This document shows positions 50,040-58,331 of a stretch of 64,000 nucleotides of DNA, one piece after another. How positions within the stretch are numbered: the stretch's first letter is position 1; each line of letters begins with the position of its first letter. The stretch is from UBA5078 sp963977405 (lineage in GTDB: Bacteria > Pseudomonadota > Gammaproteobacteria > Pseudomonadales > Pseudohongiellaceae), in assembly GCA_963977405.1 (NCBI GenBank), contig CAXBOY010000006.1, positions 1 through 64,000 of the forward strand. Direction: 5' to 3'. The translations under genes were made by a program, and so were the position numbers. Under the pieces are notes generated by a model. It saw only the letters and a program-made list of their open reading frames with translations. It ran no database searches and had not been told where the DNA came from.

Positions 50040-51131
50040 ATGTCGAACCCAATTTCCCGTCACGCTCGTGTCGTCATTGCTGCTCTTTTGCCTATATTCC
50101 TGTTGGCTTGTACGGATTCTAGCAGCACCCCTGCCGCAGATGAATCGGCGCTACCTAGCCAAGCGGTAACGGTGCGTACTACTACTGTCCAGGGGGAGCA
50201 GGGCGAGCAATGGCTGAATTTCGCAGGTGTGGCTCGCGCGCGCGAGCGAGCTAATTTGAGTTTTCAGGTCGGTGGCATCATTGCCAAGCGCAGCGCCCAG
50301 ATAGGCCAAGTGGTGAAGGCTAACGAAGTGCTCGCCACGCTCTACAATCCGCAGCTGGGGCCCGCCGAACAGGGCGCTCAGGCGCGCTTACTGCAATTGC
50401 AGGCCGACGTTGAGCAGTCCGAACGAGACTTAACTCGGCTTACGCAATTGTCTGAGCGTGGCTTGCTCGCCGAGCAGCGTCTGGAACAGCAGCGCAGCCT
50501 GATCGTTGGGCAACGTGCCGCAATCGAAAGCGCCAGCGCATCTCTCGACCAATCGCGCCAGCTAAACCAAGAGAGCGCATTGCGTGCGCCCTTCGCAGGA
50601 CGAATCGAATCAGTCCTTTTGGAGGCGGGCGAGTATGCACAGCCCGGGCAGGTCGTGCTGCAGATGACCGGTGCCGGCGAAACAGAGGTGGAAGTGAGCG
50701 TGCCGCCGCATCTACTCACTGCCCTTGAGATCGGTCAAAGCGTTCCTGTACGACATAGTTTGAGCGGCCGGGAGAGCGTCGGTGTGATTACCGAAACCGG
50801 CGAGGCAAGCTCTGGGGCTAAAGCGCTCTACCCCCTCGTTGTGCGCCTGAGTGACCCCACTGTGCGCGGCGGTGAGGCCTTGGAGGTCGGAATACTTAGA
50901 GCTGCTCAGAATTCGCTAAGCGTGCCATTGAACTCTGTAATGCGCTCCGCCCAAGGCCTCACGGTATTTCGAATAGATGGTAACCGGGCTAGACGCGTCG
51001 CGGTCGAAATCGATCAGGTGTTCGGGCAGCAAGCTGTGCTCAAAGGCAGCGCACTTAACCTAGGCGACCAAATCGTCTATGCGGGGCTATCGCGATTAGC
51101 CGATGGCGACATCGTGGCAGTTTTGCCATGA
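50040..51131 (+). CDS. RND efflux periplasmic adaptor (membrane fusion) lipoprotein
   Basis: Adaptor linking an inner membrane RND pump to an outer membrane channel; 363 residues. ATG 50040 follows AAGGAG at 50029-50034; the frame runs back to 50001 inside the operator. The signal ends in lipobox L-L-A-C, so it is lipid-anchored. Then come the barrel-sandwich half FQVGGIIAKRSAQIGQVVKANEVLATLYNPQ, a coiled-coil hairpin (~105-165), the second half-motif LRAPFAGRIESVLLEAGEYAQPGQVVL and the beta-barrel and membrane-proximal domains. It overlaps the pump gene by ATGA. Confidence 0.93.
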   Translation: MSNPISRHARVVIAALLPIFLLACTDSSSTPAADESALPSQAVTVRTTTVQGEQGEQWLNFAGVARARERANLSFQVGGIIAKRSAQIGQVVKANEVLATLYNPQLGPAEQGAQARLLQLQADVEQSERDLTRLTQLSERGLLAEQRLEQQRSLIVGQRAAIESASASLDQSRQLNQESALRAPFAGRIESVLLEAGEYAQPGQVVLQMTGAGETEVEVSVPPHLLTALEIGQSVPVRHSLSGRESVGVITETGEASSGAKALYPLVVRLSDPTVRGGEALEVGILRAAQNSLSVPLNSVMRSAQGLTVFRIDGNRARRVAVEIDQVFGQQAVLKGSALNLGDQIVYAGLSRLADGDIVAVLP

Positions 51132-54100
51132 ACGGTGCCAATGTCTTTCTAAAGATAGTGGCATTGCCACGCCTTGTCCTACTAGTCGTCATAATGTTGG
51201 CCCTTGCCGGGCTTGCCTCTTATGGCTCTATGGCGAGGCAGGAAGACCCCTTCTTCCCGGCACGTACAGGTCTGATTACGGTCCTCTATCCCGGTGCGCC
51301 TGCGGAGACTATGGAGCGACTCGTACTAGAACCTCTGCAAGACGAGATATCTCAGGTAGAAGAAGTACTCGAGTTTTCAGCTACCGCCCGCACAGGAGTT
51401 GCCCTAGTAACTGTAGGCTTATTGGATTCAATCTACGCCACCGATGCTGCATGGGATCGCGTGCGTATAGCGATGAACCGCGCGCGCACTGAATTTCCCG
51501 ATGGAGTTCAAGACCTGACTCTTGAGGACCGTCTAACGGGCCTTCCCGCGGTTGTCTTAGCGGTGGCAGGCGATGCTTCGATAGTGACTTTGAGCAAAGC
51601 AGCTGAACAGATCAAGCGCCAGTTGATGAACTTGCCTGGCGTCTCGAGAATCGAGTTAGAGGGCGACAGCAAGGAACAAATTAATATAGCACTGCGCGAC
51701 GCTGAGATGGCAAGGCTAGGTATCAGCCCCGGCGCACTCGCGAATCTTATTGGTCAACGCAATCAGGTAGCGCCAGGTGGATTTCTAGTAGTAGGCGATA
51801 CGCGGGTCAATCTGCTTAGCAATAACGAATTCACGAGCATCGATTCTTTGCGTAACACGCAGATACCCATACCCAGTGGTGGAAGCGTACCCCTCTCTGC
51901 TATTGCCGAAGTTTGGCGCTCTGCCACAGAGCCATCAGCGCCGAGCACATGGCAAGACGGTGAACAAGTAGTTGCGCTGAGTATTTTTGCTCAGAATAAC
52001 CAGGTCGATGCGATCGCATTCGGAGAGAATGTCCGTGAGCGTGTTAGGCAGATTAAGGACGACTTCGCGCCCTTAAGTATTCAAGAGATGTTCTACCAGC
52101 CGGAGCAGGTCGACAAACGCTTGAGCGACCTACAAGGTAATCTTCTCGTCAGTATGGGAATCATTACCTTGATCTTATTCTATGGAATGGGGTGGCGCAT
52201 GGGCATCCTAGTAGCAAGTATGCTGCCACTAGTCACTTTGATTAGCCTCGGCGTCTACGACTTTGCAGGAGGTGTACTCCATCAGATTGCTGTCATTGGC
52301 CTAGTGATATCCCTCGGTATCTTGATCGACAATGCCATCGTAATGGTGGAGAACATTCAGCATAGACTGAATGATGGTGAGAGTCGGACAGAAGCACTGC
52401 GTTCAGCGGTTGTGGAGTTAGCTGGGCCACTTGGCGCCTCAACCGCTACTACGTTGGCGGCGTTTACGCCACTACTACTCTCCAAGGGAGGCACCGCAGA
52501 CTTCACTCGGGGAATTCCCGTTATGATTATGCTGACACTTAGCATCAGCTATCTGTTGGCGGTGAGTATAGCGCCATTGCTTGCGGCGCGTTTTCTGAAT
52601 CCGAATACCTCCACTCGCACTGCGTGGATCGAGACTCTTGGCAATAGCTTAGCAAAATTTAGTCGCCGATTTCCCAAATCGATAGTACTGGGAGGATTAT
52701 CACTGCCTGTGTTGAGCTTCCTTCTAGTGCCCTTGTTGAGTTTTCAATTTTTCCCGAATGCAGATCGGCCACAGGTAGTGATTGAGATGTTCTTGCCAGA
52801 GGGTACGGATATCTCGCGAACCAATACCATGGCAGAGACTCTAGAGCGAGAATTGCGCGCGCGCGAAGGAGTCGTCAGCATTCACCGTTTCGTCGGCGAC
52901 ACGGGGCCAGGCTTCTATTACAACCTTCCACTAGCTTCACAGTCGCCTAACCGTGCGAGACTGGTGGTGAATACTCAAAGATTGGAACAGACCGCTGGCA
53001 TTATCGAGTGGGTGCGGAAGCGCGCAGCCTTGAATTATCCCGAAGTGGAGATTGTGGCAGGTACCCTCGCACAGGGACCTCCACGTGTAGCGCCTGTTGA
53101 GGTCCGGATTTATCATAGTGATGATGAGTCTCGACTCCTTGCTGCTGAGAAACTTTTTGCATTATTAAAGGGAATTCCCGGTGCAGTAGACGTGCGCACA
53201 GACATCGACAATGGTACCCCGGTGCTGCGTATTGCGGTAGACGACGCGAGCGCGCAGCGCTATGGATTAGGTCGCGTGGATATCGCACAGACGCTATTCG
53301 CACGTAGCCTTGGCCTGCCCATTGAACAGTATAGACAAGAGTTAGACCCGATACCTATAGTGCTACGATCGAACGAAGGTACTCGCTTAAGTGTGTCAGA
53401 GGTCATGTCGAGCTATATATTTAATCAGGCGAATGAGCCCATTCCAATAAGTCTGATAGGCCGTACGGTGGCGGATTGGAATGTGGCGAGTATTCATCAC
53501 CGCAATGGCGTGCGCGTGCTGACGATCACTAGTGGCTTAGCGGATGGCTATAGTTTCAGCAATATCGTCGATGAGCTCAATGAACGTTTGCTCTCCGATC
53601 CCTTGCCAGATGGCACGCGCATTGAGTATGGCGGAGACCTAGAGAGTTCGGGTGAGGCGAATCAGGCGATCTTCGCAGTCGCCCCTATTGGCATACTCTT
53701 GTTGTTGTTCTTTCTGCTTCTACAGTTCAACTCTTATAAGCGTGTAGGTATCGTATTATTGACGGTTCCGCTTGCGGCCGCTGGCATCTTCCCTGGCTTG
53801 ATTCTTAGTGACTCTCCTTTCGGTTTTCAGCCGCTACTAGGAGTAATCGCGCTAGTAGGTATCGTAGTAAACAATGCCATTGTGTTGATCGATTATATCG
53901 ATCAGCAATTGCGTGCTGGTGGAGACCTTACTAGCGCAGTCGATGACGCGGTAGCGCGACGTACGCGCCCCATTCTGTTGACGACGGCCACTACTGTAAC
54001 GGGATTATTGCCATTGGCTCTTTCTTCCTCGACACTATGGCCTCCGATGGCTTGGGCTATCATTTCGGGGCTCATTGCGTCGACGATGTTAACATTATTG

Positions 54101-54184
54101 GTGGTACCTGCGGTTTGCCGACTGAGCTTGGGGCCACGTAAGCCGAAAGCGAATAGCTTGAAGTCTGCATTAGATTTGAACTAA
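51128..54184 (+). CDS. RND (HAE1-type) efflux transporter
   Basis: Inner membrane proton-driven exporter of 1018 residues with twelve helices and two large periplasmic loops. Helix 1 is RLVLLVVIMLALAGLASYG. Helix 4 reads ISLGILIDNAIVMVENIQH, where AcrB has two adjacent Asp, here Asp-Asn, a variant found in part of the family. GASTATTLAAFTPLLL follows. The second half repeats the pattern with GVIALVGIVVNNAIVLIDYID. No outer membrane channel gene is adjacent, so a TolC-like protein encoded elsewhere would be needed. The substrate is unknown; control is by the divergent TetR protein. Confidence 0.93.
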   Translation: MNGANVFLKIVALPRLVLLVVIMLALAGLASYGSMARQEDPFFPARTGLITVLYPGAPAETMERLVLEPLQDEISQVEEVLEFSATARTGVALVTVGLLDSIYATDAAWDRVRIAMNRARTEFPDGVQDLTLEDRLTGLPAVVLAVAGDASIVTLSKAAEQIKRQLMNLPGVSRIELEGDSKEQINIALRDAEMARLGISPGALANLIGQRNQVAPGGFLVVGDTRVNLLSNNEFTSIDSLRNTQIPIPSGGSVPLSAIAEVWRSATEPSAPSTWQDGEQVVALSIFAQNNQVDAIAFGENVRERVRQIKDDFAPLSIQEMFYQPEQVDKRLSDLQGNLLVSMGIITLILFYGMGWRMGILVASMLPLVTLISLGVYDFAGGVLHQIAVIGLVISLGILIDNAIVMVENIQHRLNDGESRTEALRSAVVELAGPLGASTATTLAAFTPLLLSKGGTADFTRGIPVMIMLTLSISYLLAVSIAPLLAARFLNPNTSTRTAWIETLGNSLAKFSRRFPKSIVLGGLSLPVLSFLLVPLLSFQFFPNADRPQVVIEMFLPEGTDISRTNTMAETLERELRAREGVVSIHRFVGDTGPGFYYNLPLASQSPNRARLVVNTQRLEQTAGIIEWVRKRAALNYPEVEIVAGTLAQGPPRVAPVEVRIYHSDDESRLLAAEKLFALLKGIPGAVDVRTDIDNGTPVLRIAVDDASAQRYGLGRVDIAQTLFARSLGLPIEQYRQELDPIPIVLRSNEGTRLSVSEVMSSYIFNQANEPIPISLIGRTVADWNVASIHHRNGVRVLTITSGLADGYSFSNIVDELNERLLSDPLPDGTRIEYGGDLESSGEANQAIFAVAPIGILLLLFFLLLQFNSYKRVGIVLLTVPLAAAGIFPGLILSDSPFGFQPLLGVIALVGIVVNNAIVLIDYIDQQLRAGGDLTSAVDDAVARRTRPILLTTATTVTGLLPLALSSSTLWPPMAWAIISGLIASTMLTLLVVPAVCRLSLGPRKPKANSLKSALDLN

Positions 54185-54193
54185 GGATATGAG

Positions 54194-54607
54194 ATGTTGA
54201 AACCAGAAGAGTTCATGGAGCGCGGCGCGGATAGACTTCCCGGTCTCCTCGATATAGTCGTCACCAAGATTAGCGCGGAACAAACTATTGCGCAGATCGA
54301 TGTGAAGGAAAAACACATGGCGCCAAATGGCTATATGCATGCCGGTGCTGTTGTCACCCTAGCCGATACGACGACGGGCTATGGTTGCATCGCGAATCTC
54401 CCCGAAGGGGCTACAGGCTTCACCACGGTAGAGCTAAAATCGAATCATTTAGGAACCGCAAGGTCAGGAATAATCGAATCGGTGGCAACTCCAGTGCATA
54501 TTGGTAGATCTACCCAAGTCTGGGACGCTGTGGTGACCGAGAAAGCCACCGGCAAGACTTTAGCTTTATTCCGCTGTACCCAAATGATCCTCTATCCAAG
54601 GGCCTAA
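54194..54607 (+). CDS. PaaI-family hotdog thioesterase
   Basis: 137 residues with the hotdog fold. PNGYMHAGAVVTLADTTTGYGC is the family signature (HxG followed by the catalytic-acid helix), and GFTTVELKSNHLGTARSGIIE and GRSTQVWDAVVTE are the central strands. It probably cleaves an acyl-CoA. It starts nine bases after the pump stop and is followed by a tautomerase gene, so the four genes may form one transcript. This suggests the TetR ligand or pump substrate could be an aromatic or acyl compound (inference). Confidence 0.87.
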   Translation: MLKPEEFMERGADRLPGLLDIVVTKISAEQTIAQIDVKEKHMAPNGYMHAGAVVTLADTTTGYGCIANLPEGATGFTTVELKSNHLGTARSGIIESVATPVHIGRSTQVWDAVVTEKATGKTLALFRCTQMILYPRA

Positions 54608-54630
54608 GGTTTGAAGAGTAAGGAGTAAGC

Positions 54631-54825
54631 ATGCCCATTATTAAAGTGGAAATATTGGAAGGCAGATCCCGCGAGAAAAAACGTGAACTCGCAAAGGTTT
54701 TGACGAAGGAGACCGCGCGAATTATCAACGTGAGCGAGGCTTCTATTTTTGTTGTGATCGACGAGGTTAAGAAAGAGAACTGGGCAGTCGGCGGAGAATT
54801 ACTCGTCGACAAATACCCCGATTAA
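54631..54825 (+). CDS. 4-oxalocrotonate tautomerase family protein
   Basis: 64-residue tautomerase subunit with the Pro exposed after Met removal (MPIIKVEILEGRSREKKRELAKVLTKETARI), the catalytic base of this family. The middle (VSEASIFVVIDEVKKENWAVGG) includes the usual Trp-x-x-Gly-Gly end of the active-site edge. Family length is about 60-65 residues. Last gene of the putative efflux operon; convergent with lpoP. Confidence 0.9.
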   Translation: MPIIKVEILEGRSREKKRELAKVLTKETARIINVSEASIFVVIDEVKKENWAVGGELLVDKYPD

Positions 54826-54840
54826 TTAAGGCTTGGCGTT

Positions 54841-55344
54841 TTACAGGTCGCGCAAGAGGGCATTAATTTGTCCCGTGAGTGTGGCGTCTCCTGCAGAGTA
54901 GCTCAGGGCTCGCCTTGCGAAGCCCTCTGCCTCACTCGTCCTTCCTTGTTGAGCACGCACGCTCGCCAGTCGGTACCAGAACATGGCATCCCGTGGGTTA
55001 ATGCGCAGGGCTCTTTCGCTCAATGCTGCGGCTCTTTCTAAGTCTCCTTCGGCGATCGCAGCATCGACGCCGGCGAGTAATGTAGAAGAGGCGCTAGCAG
55101 GCTCGGAAGGAGCTGGATTCACTATTACGGGACTGCGGGCAGGCGGGGTTTGCGTCGGTGGAAACTCACTGCGTTGGATAGGGGCGTTACCAGGCAACTC
55201 TTCTCTGCTGGTATTCGCCGGTTGCTGTTCGACAGCCCCGCTGGAATCCCGGGACTCTATAGGTGCGGGAATTCCACGACCCGTGCTATAGGTGGCGCAG
55301 CTCGCAAGAATACTGCAACTCAAAATCCAACTTATACGTAGCAT
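54841..55344 (-). CDS. lpoP: LpoP-type TPR lipoprotein, activator of PBP1b
   Basis: Outer membrane lipoprotein of 168 residues. The signal peptide ends in L-A-S-C. A long Pro/Ser/Thr-rich disordered region (~25-90) spans the periplasm, and a TPR domain fills ~95-165 (AIAEGDLERAAALSERALRINPRDAMFWYRLASVRAQQG). ATG 55344 overlaps the mrcB stop by one base (TGATG). In Pseudomonas the gene after the PBP1b gene encodes LpoP, a TPR lipoprotein that stimulates PBP1b; layout and architecture agree. The name rests on those two points, not on long identical motifs. Confidence 0.82.
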   Translation of the reverse strand: MLRISWILSCSILASCATYSTGRGIPAPIESRDSSGAVEQQPANTSREELPGNAPIQRSEFPPTQTPPARSPVIVNPAPSEPASASSTLLAGVDAAIAEGDLERAAALSERALRINPRDAMFWYRLASVRAQQGRTSEAEGFARRALSYSAGDATLTGQINALLRDL

Positions 55345-57677
55345 CACCAGCCTAAACCTCGCACTCGATCGAAAATACTCTGGAGAATTGACTCGTCGTC
55401 TTCGCAGCTGACCGCACTATCGGGTAAACGACCAGGTATGAAGGGTAGAGACATTGGTGCGCGACAATCGCGTTCACTGACACGTTGCACGGCTTGTGGC
55501 GCGACGTCTTGCCAAACGATTTTAGAGGGAGGCAAGGTCAGGCGCGGTTTGATATTGAGATCGCTCATTAGTTCGCTCCATACACGTAAGGCGCCAGTTG
55601 CCCCTGTCAAGCCCGTGTCGCGATTGTCGTCGTAGCCTAGCCACACCACACCCACCAAGTCGTCTCCATAGCCGGCGAACCAACTATCGCGAAGATCGTT
55701 AGTGGTGCCGGTCTTCCCTGCGAGTGGGAGGCTGTCTTCCATGCGCCCTATTACGCTCTTTGCGGTGCCGCGTTTGAAAACGCCCTGTAGTGCATATTCA
55801 AGAAGATACATCGACTCGGGGTCGCTAACCTGTACGGTTTCGATTCCGTAACGCTCAAGGCGCTCACCCTGCGCAGTGGTGACCGCTTCGACCGCGCGCA
55901 ATGGGGAGCGAAAGCCGTTACTAGCTAGAGTCTGATAGAGCTGAGCAACTTCGATAGGGGACATGTCGATGGCGCCCAAAAGTAGCGAGGGGTAGAGCGG
56001 AATATTGCCGTTATAACCGAGCTTCTCCAACATTCGCGCGACCGAGTCGATGCCCAGTTGCATGCCGAGATCGACAGTAGCCAAGTTCATAGAGCGCTCG
56101 AGGGCGTCGAACAGATAGACATCACCGTAGAGCTTGTCGTCGTAATTTGTCGGCGACCATACCTGAGAACCTGACAATGGAATGCTGACGGGCCGGTCGG
56201 CCAATACTGATGCGAGGGAATACTGGCGCGACTCTAACGCCGCAAGATAGATTGCAGGCTTTACCAATGAGCCAATCGGGCGCTTAGCATTGAGTGCGCG
56301 GTTGAAACCGGCGTAGCCGCGTTGCCGACCCCCAGCAAGTCCACGCACCTCGCCGGTGATGGCATCACTAATGACTACGGCTGCCTCTAGGTGCCCATCA
56401 GAGCCGTTTGCCGAGGCGCGCTCCACCGACTTCACGGAGGCTTCGAGATTAGCGTCGATCAAACCCTGCACGCGCAGGTCAAGTGTCGTGAATACCCTAA
56501 GGCCTTCTGTCTGTAAAGCCTCTCTGTCGTAGTCTCGCGCTAAGTTATCCCGCACTAGCTCCATGAAGGCTGGATAGGTCCTGCCACGACTAGGGGCACT
56601 GGAGGCTACTTTGAGTGGCTCGCGTGTGGCGGTTGTGTTTTGCTGGGCGGTGATATAGCCCTGGCTAAGCATGCGCCCCAGCACGATATCGCGTCGCTGC
56701 GCAGCGCGCTCTGGGTAGCGTCTTGGGTTGTAGTAGGAAGCGCCACGTGGCAGGCCCGCCAGAGTTGCGAGTTCCGCTAGGGATAGCTCGCTCAAAGGGC
56801 GCGCAAAATAGTATTCGGAGGCGAGTGCGAAGCCGTGGATCGCTCGATTGCCCTGCTGGCCGAGGAAGACCTCGTTCATATAAGCCTCGAGTATCTCTTC
56901 CTTGCTGAAGTGCAACTCCAGCGCGAGCGCCATGAGTGCCTCTTCGATCTTACGGCGCAATGTCTGCTGTCGGCTCAGGTACAGGTTTTTGACTAGCTGC
57001 TGAGTAAGCGTGCTGCCGCCCTGTACGATGCTGCCGGCCTTCAAGTTTGCGACGAAGGCGCGGCCTATTCCGATAGGGTCTACTCCAAAGTGGCTGAAGA
57101 AGCGTTGATCCTCCACGGCGATGACGGCGTCGACGAGTTCCTGTGGCACGTCACTTAGCCTTACCGGAACTCGGTCCTCGCCGGTGGTTGGATTGATCTG
57201 AGCGATCTCCGCTGGCTCTAGACGCACCAGAGCAAGGTCGCCAGTATTATTGTCACCCCAAAGTGCGCGAACATTGCGACCATCGAATTCAATATTCAAA
57301 GAGAGGCTAGGTTCGGCGCCATCCCAGAAATCGAAGCCGCGTGACCATAGGTGTATTCGCGATGGACTGCGTTGGTATTCTCCAGGGCCTTCCACCTGCG
57401 TGGTCTCCCTATAACCAAGATTATCGAGATAGTCGCTCAACTCTGCTTGGCTGATGGTGGCGCCGGCATAGAGTTCCACGGGACGGGCATATAAGCGCGC
57501 GGGCAACGCCCATTGCAGAGCCTCGAAGTCGCGCCTTATTTCGAAATCGATCCACACACACCACAGCGCTACAACAGCGACAAAGGCTAGGCTGAGCCGC
57601 TTGATTAATGGCCACCAGCGCCGCTTTCGTGGGGCTTTTTGGCCGTACTGATTTGTCTCGGGTTTACTTTTTTCCAT
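55344..57677 (-). CDS. mrcB: Penicillin-binding protein 1B
   Basis: Bifunctional peptidoglycan synthase, 777 residues, anchored by one N-terminal helix (WPLIKRLSLAFVAVVALWCVW) after a basic cytoplasmic tail. A UB2H domain (~70-160) precedes the GT51 glycosyltransferase with AVIAVEDQRFFSHFGVD (catalytic Glu), GGSTLTQQLVKN and KIEEALMALALE. The transpeptidase domain has RPIGSLVKPAIYL (SxxK), SMNLATV (SxN) and GKTGTTNDLRDSWFAGY (KTG). Overlaps lpoP by one base, so the enzyme and its activator are made together. Confidence 0.97.
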   Translation of the reverse strand: MEKSKPETNQYGQKAPRKRRWWPLIKRLSLAFVAVVALWCVWIDFEIRRDFEALQWALPARLYARPVELYAGATISQAELSDYLDNLGYRETTQVEGPGEYQRSPSRIHLWSRGFDFWDGAEPSLSLNIEFDGRNVRALWGDNNTGDLALVRLEPAEIAQINPTTGEDRVPVRLSDVPQELVDAVIAVEDQRFFSHFGVDPIGIGRAFVANLKAGSIVQGGSTLTQQLVKNLYLSRQQTLRRKIEEALMALALELHFSKEEILEAYMNEVFLGQQGNRAIHGFALASEYYFARPLSELSLAELATLAGLPRGASYYNPRRYPERAAQRRDIVLGRMLSQGYITAQQNTTATREPLKVASSAPSRGRTYPAFMELVRDNLARDYDREALQTEGLRVFTTLDLRVQGLIDANLEASVKSVERASANGSDGHLEAAVVISDAITGEVRGLAGGRQRGYAGFNRALNAKRPIGSLVKPAIYLAALESRQYSLASVLADRPVSIPLSGSQVWSPTNYDDKLYGDVYLFDALERSMNLATVDLGMQLGIDSVARMLEKLGYNGNIPLYPSLLLGAIDMSPIEVAQLYQTLASNGFRSPLRAVEAVTTAQGERLERYGIETVQVSDPESMYLLEYALQGVFKRGTAKSVIGRMEDSLPLAGKTGTTNDLRDSWFAGYGDDLVGVVWLGYDDNRDTGLTGATGALRVWSELMSDLNIKPRLTLPPSKIVWQDVAPQAVQRVSERDCRAPMSLPFIPGRLPDSAVSCEDDESILQSIFDRVRGLGW

Positions 57678-57891
57678 AAGGGGGCATTATTGCATTTGCG
57701 CGGGCTTTACTGCTATGAGCTTGGCATCTAGTACGCGAGGATTGACGAATGGTTCACGGCTCTTGGACTGCAAAGTGTCACAGAAAGTTTGCCTACACTG
57801 CATTGCTAGGCTGCCCCGCCCTAACTTGGGTCTAGCTGGCATACTTCCTCCCCCTGATGATTGACTAAGAAAAGCAAAGAGGTTCTAAGCG

Positions 57892-58242
57892 ATGACGTGG
57901 CTGATTAGTAAGTATTTCCTCACTGCCGCAGTGATAGTTATAGTGTCCGAGGTCGCTAAGCGTAGTGATAAATTCGGTGCACTCCTCGCCGCTTTGCCTA
58001 TGGTGACGGTTCTTACCTTGATTTGGCTCTATGTGGAGAATCAGTCTCAAGAGAAGATCGCCAATCATGCGTGGTACACCTTCTGGTATGTGTTGCCCAC
58101 GTTGCCGATGTTTCTCGTGTTTCCCTTTATCCTACCTAGGCTCGGTTTCTGGACTGCGCTGCTCGCCTGCGTGGGTCTGACGATGTTGTGTTTCGCCCTG
58201 TTTGCAGTCTTGGTGCGTCGCTTCGGCATTGAGCTGTTCTAA
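57892..58242 (+). CDS. DUF3147 family membrane protein
   Basis: 116-residue inner membrane protein with four short helices, approximately 5-25, 32-50, 60-80 and 88-110. SKYFLTAAVIVIVSEVAKRSDKFGALLAALPMVTVLTLIWLY is the conserved first half of this small family of unknown function. It stands between mrcB (divergent) and dnaE2 and has no evident link to either. Confidence 0.82.
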   Translation: MTWLISKYFLTAAVIVIVSEVAKRSDKFGALLAALPMVTVLTLIWLYVENQSQEKIANHAWYTFWYVLPTLPMFLVFPFILPRLGFWTALLACVGLTMLCFALFAVLVRRFGIELF

Positions 58243-58299
58243 TGATCCTTGGGACTTCTACGTTGCTCTAGGGATTGACTGCGTGAGGCATGAAGAATA

Positions 58300-58315
58300 C
58301 TGTATATATAAACAG
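58300..58315. promoter_or_regulatory. LexA box of dnaE2
   Basis: CTGT-N8-ACAG with an all A/T centre (ATATATAA), a consensus gammaproteobacterial SOS box, 16 bases before the chosen dnaE2 start. It lies in a 23-base stretch (58298-58320) that recurs with one change at 63581-63603. Confidence 0.92.
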
Positions 58316-58331
58316 TATCTATGTGTGCCCC

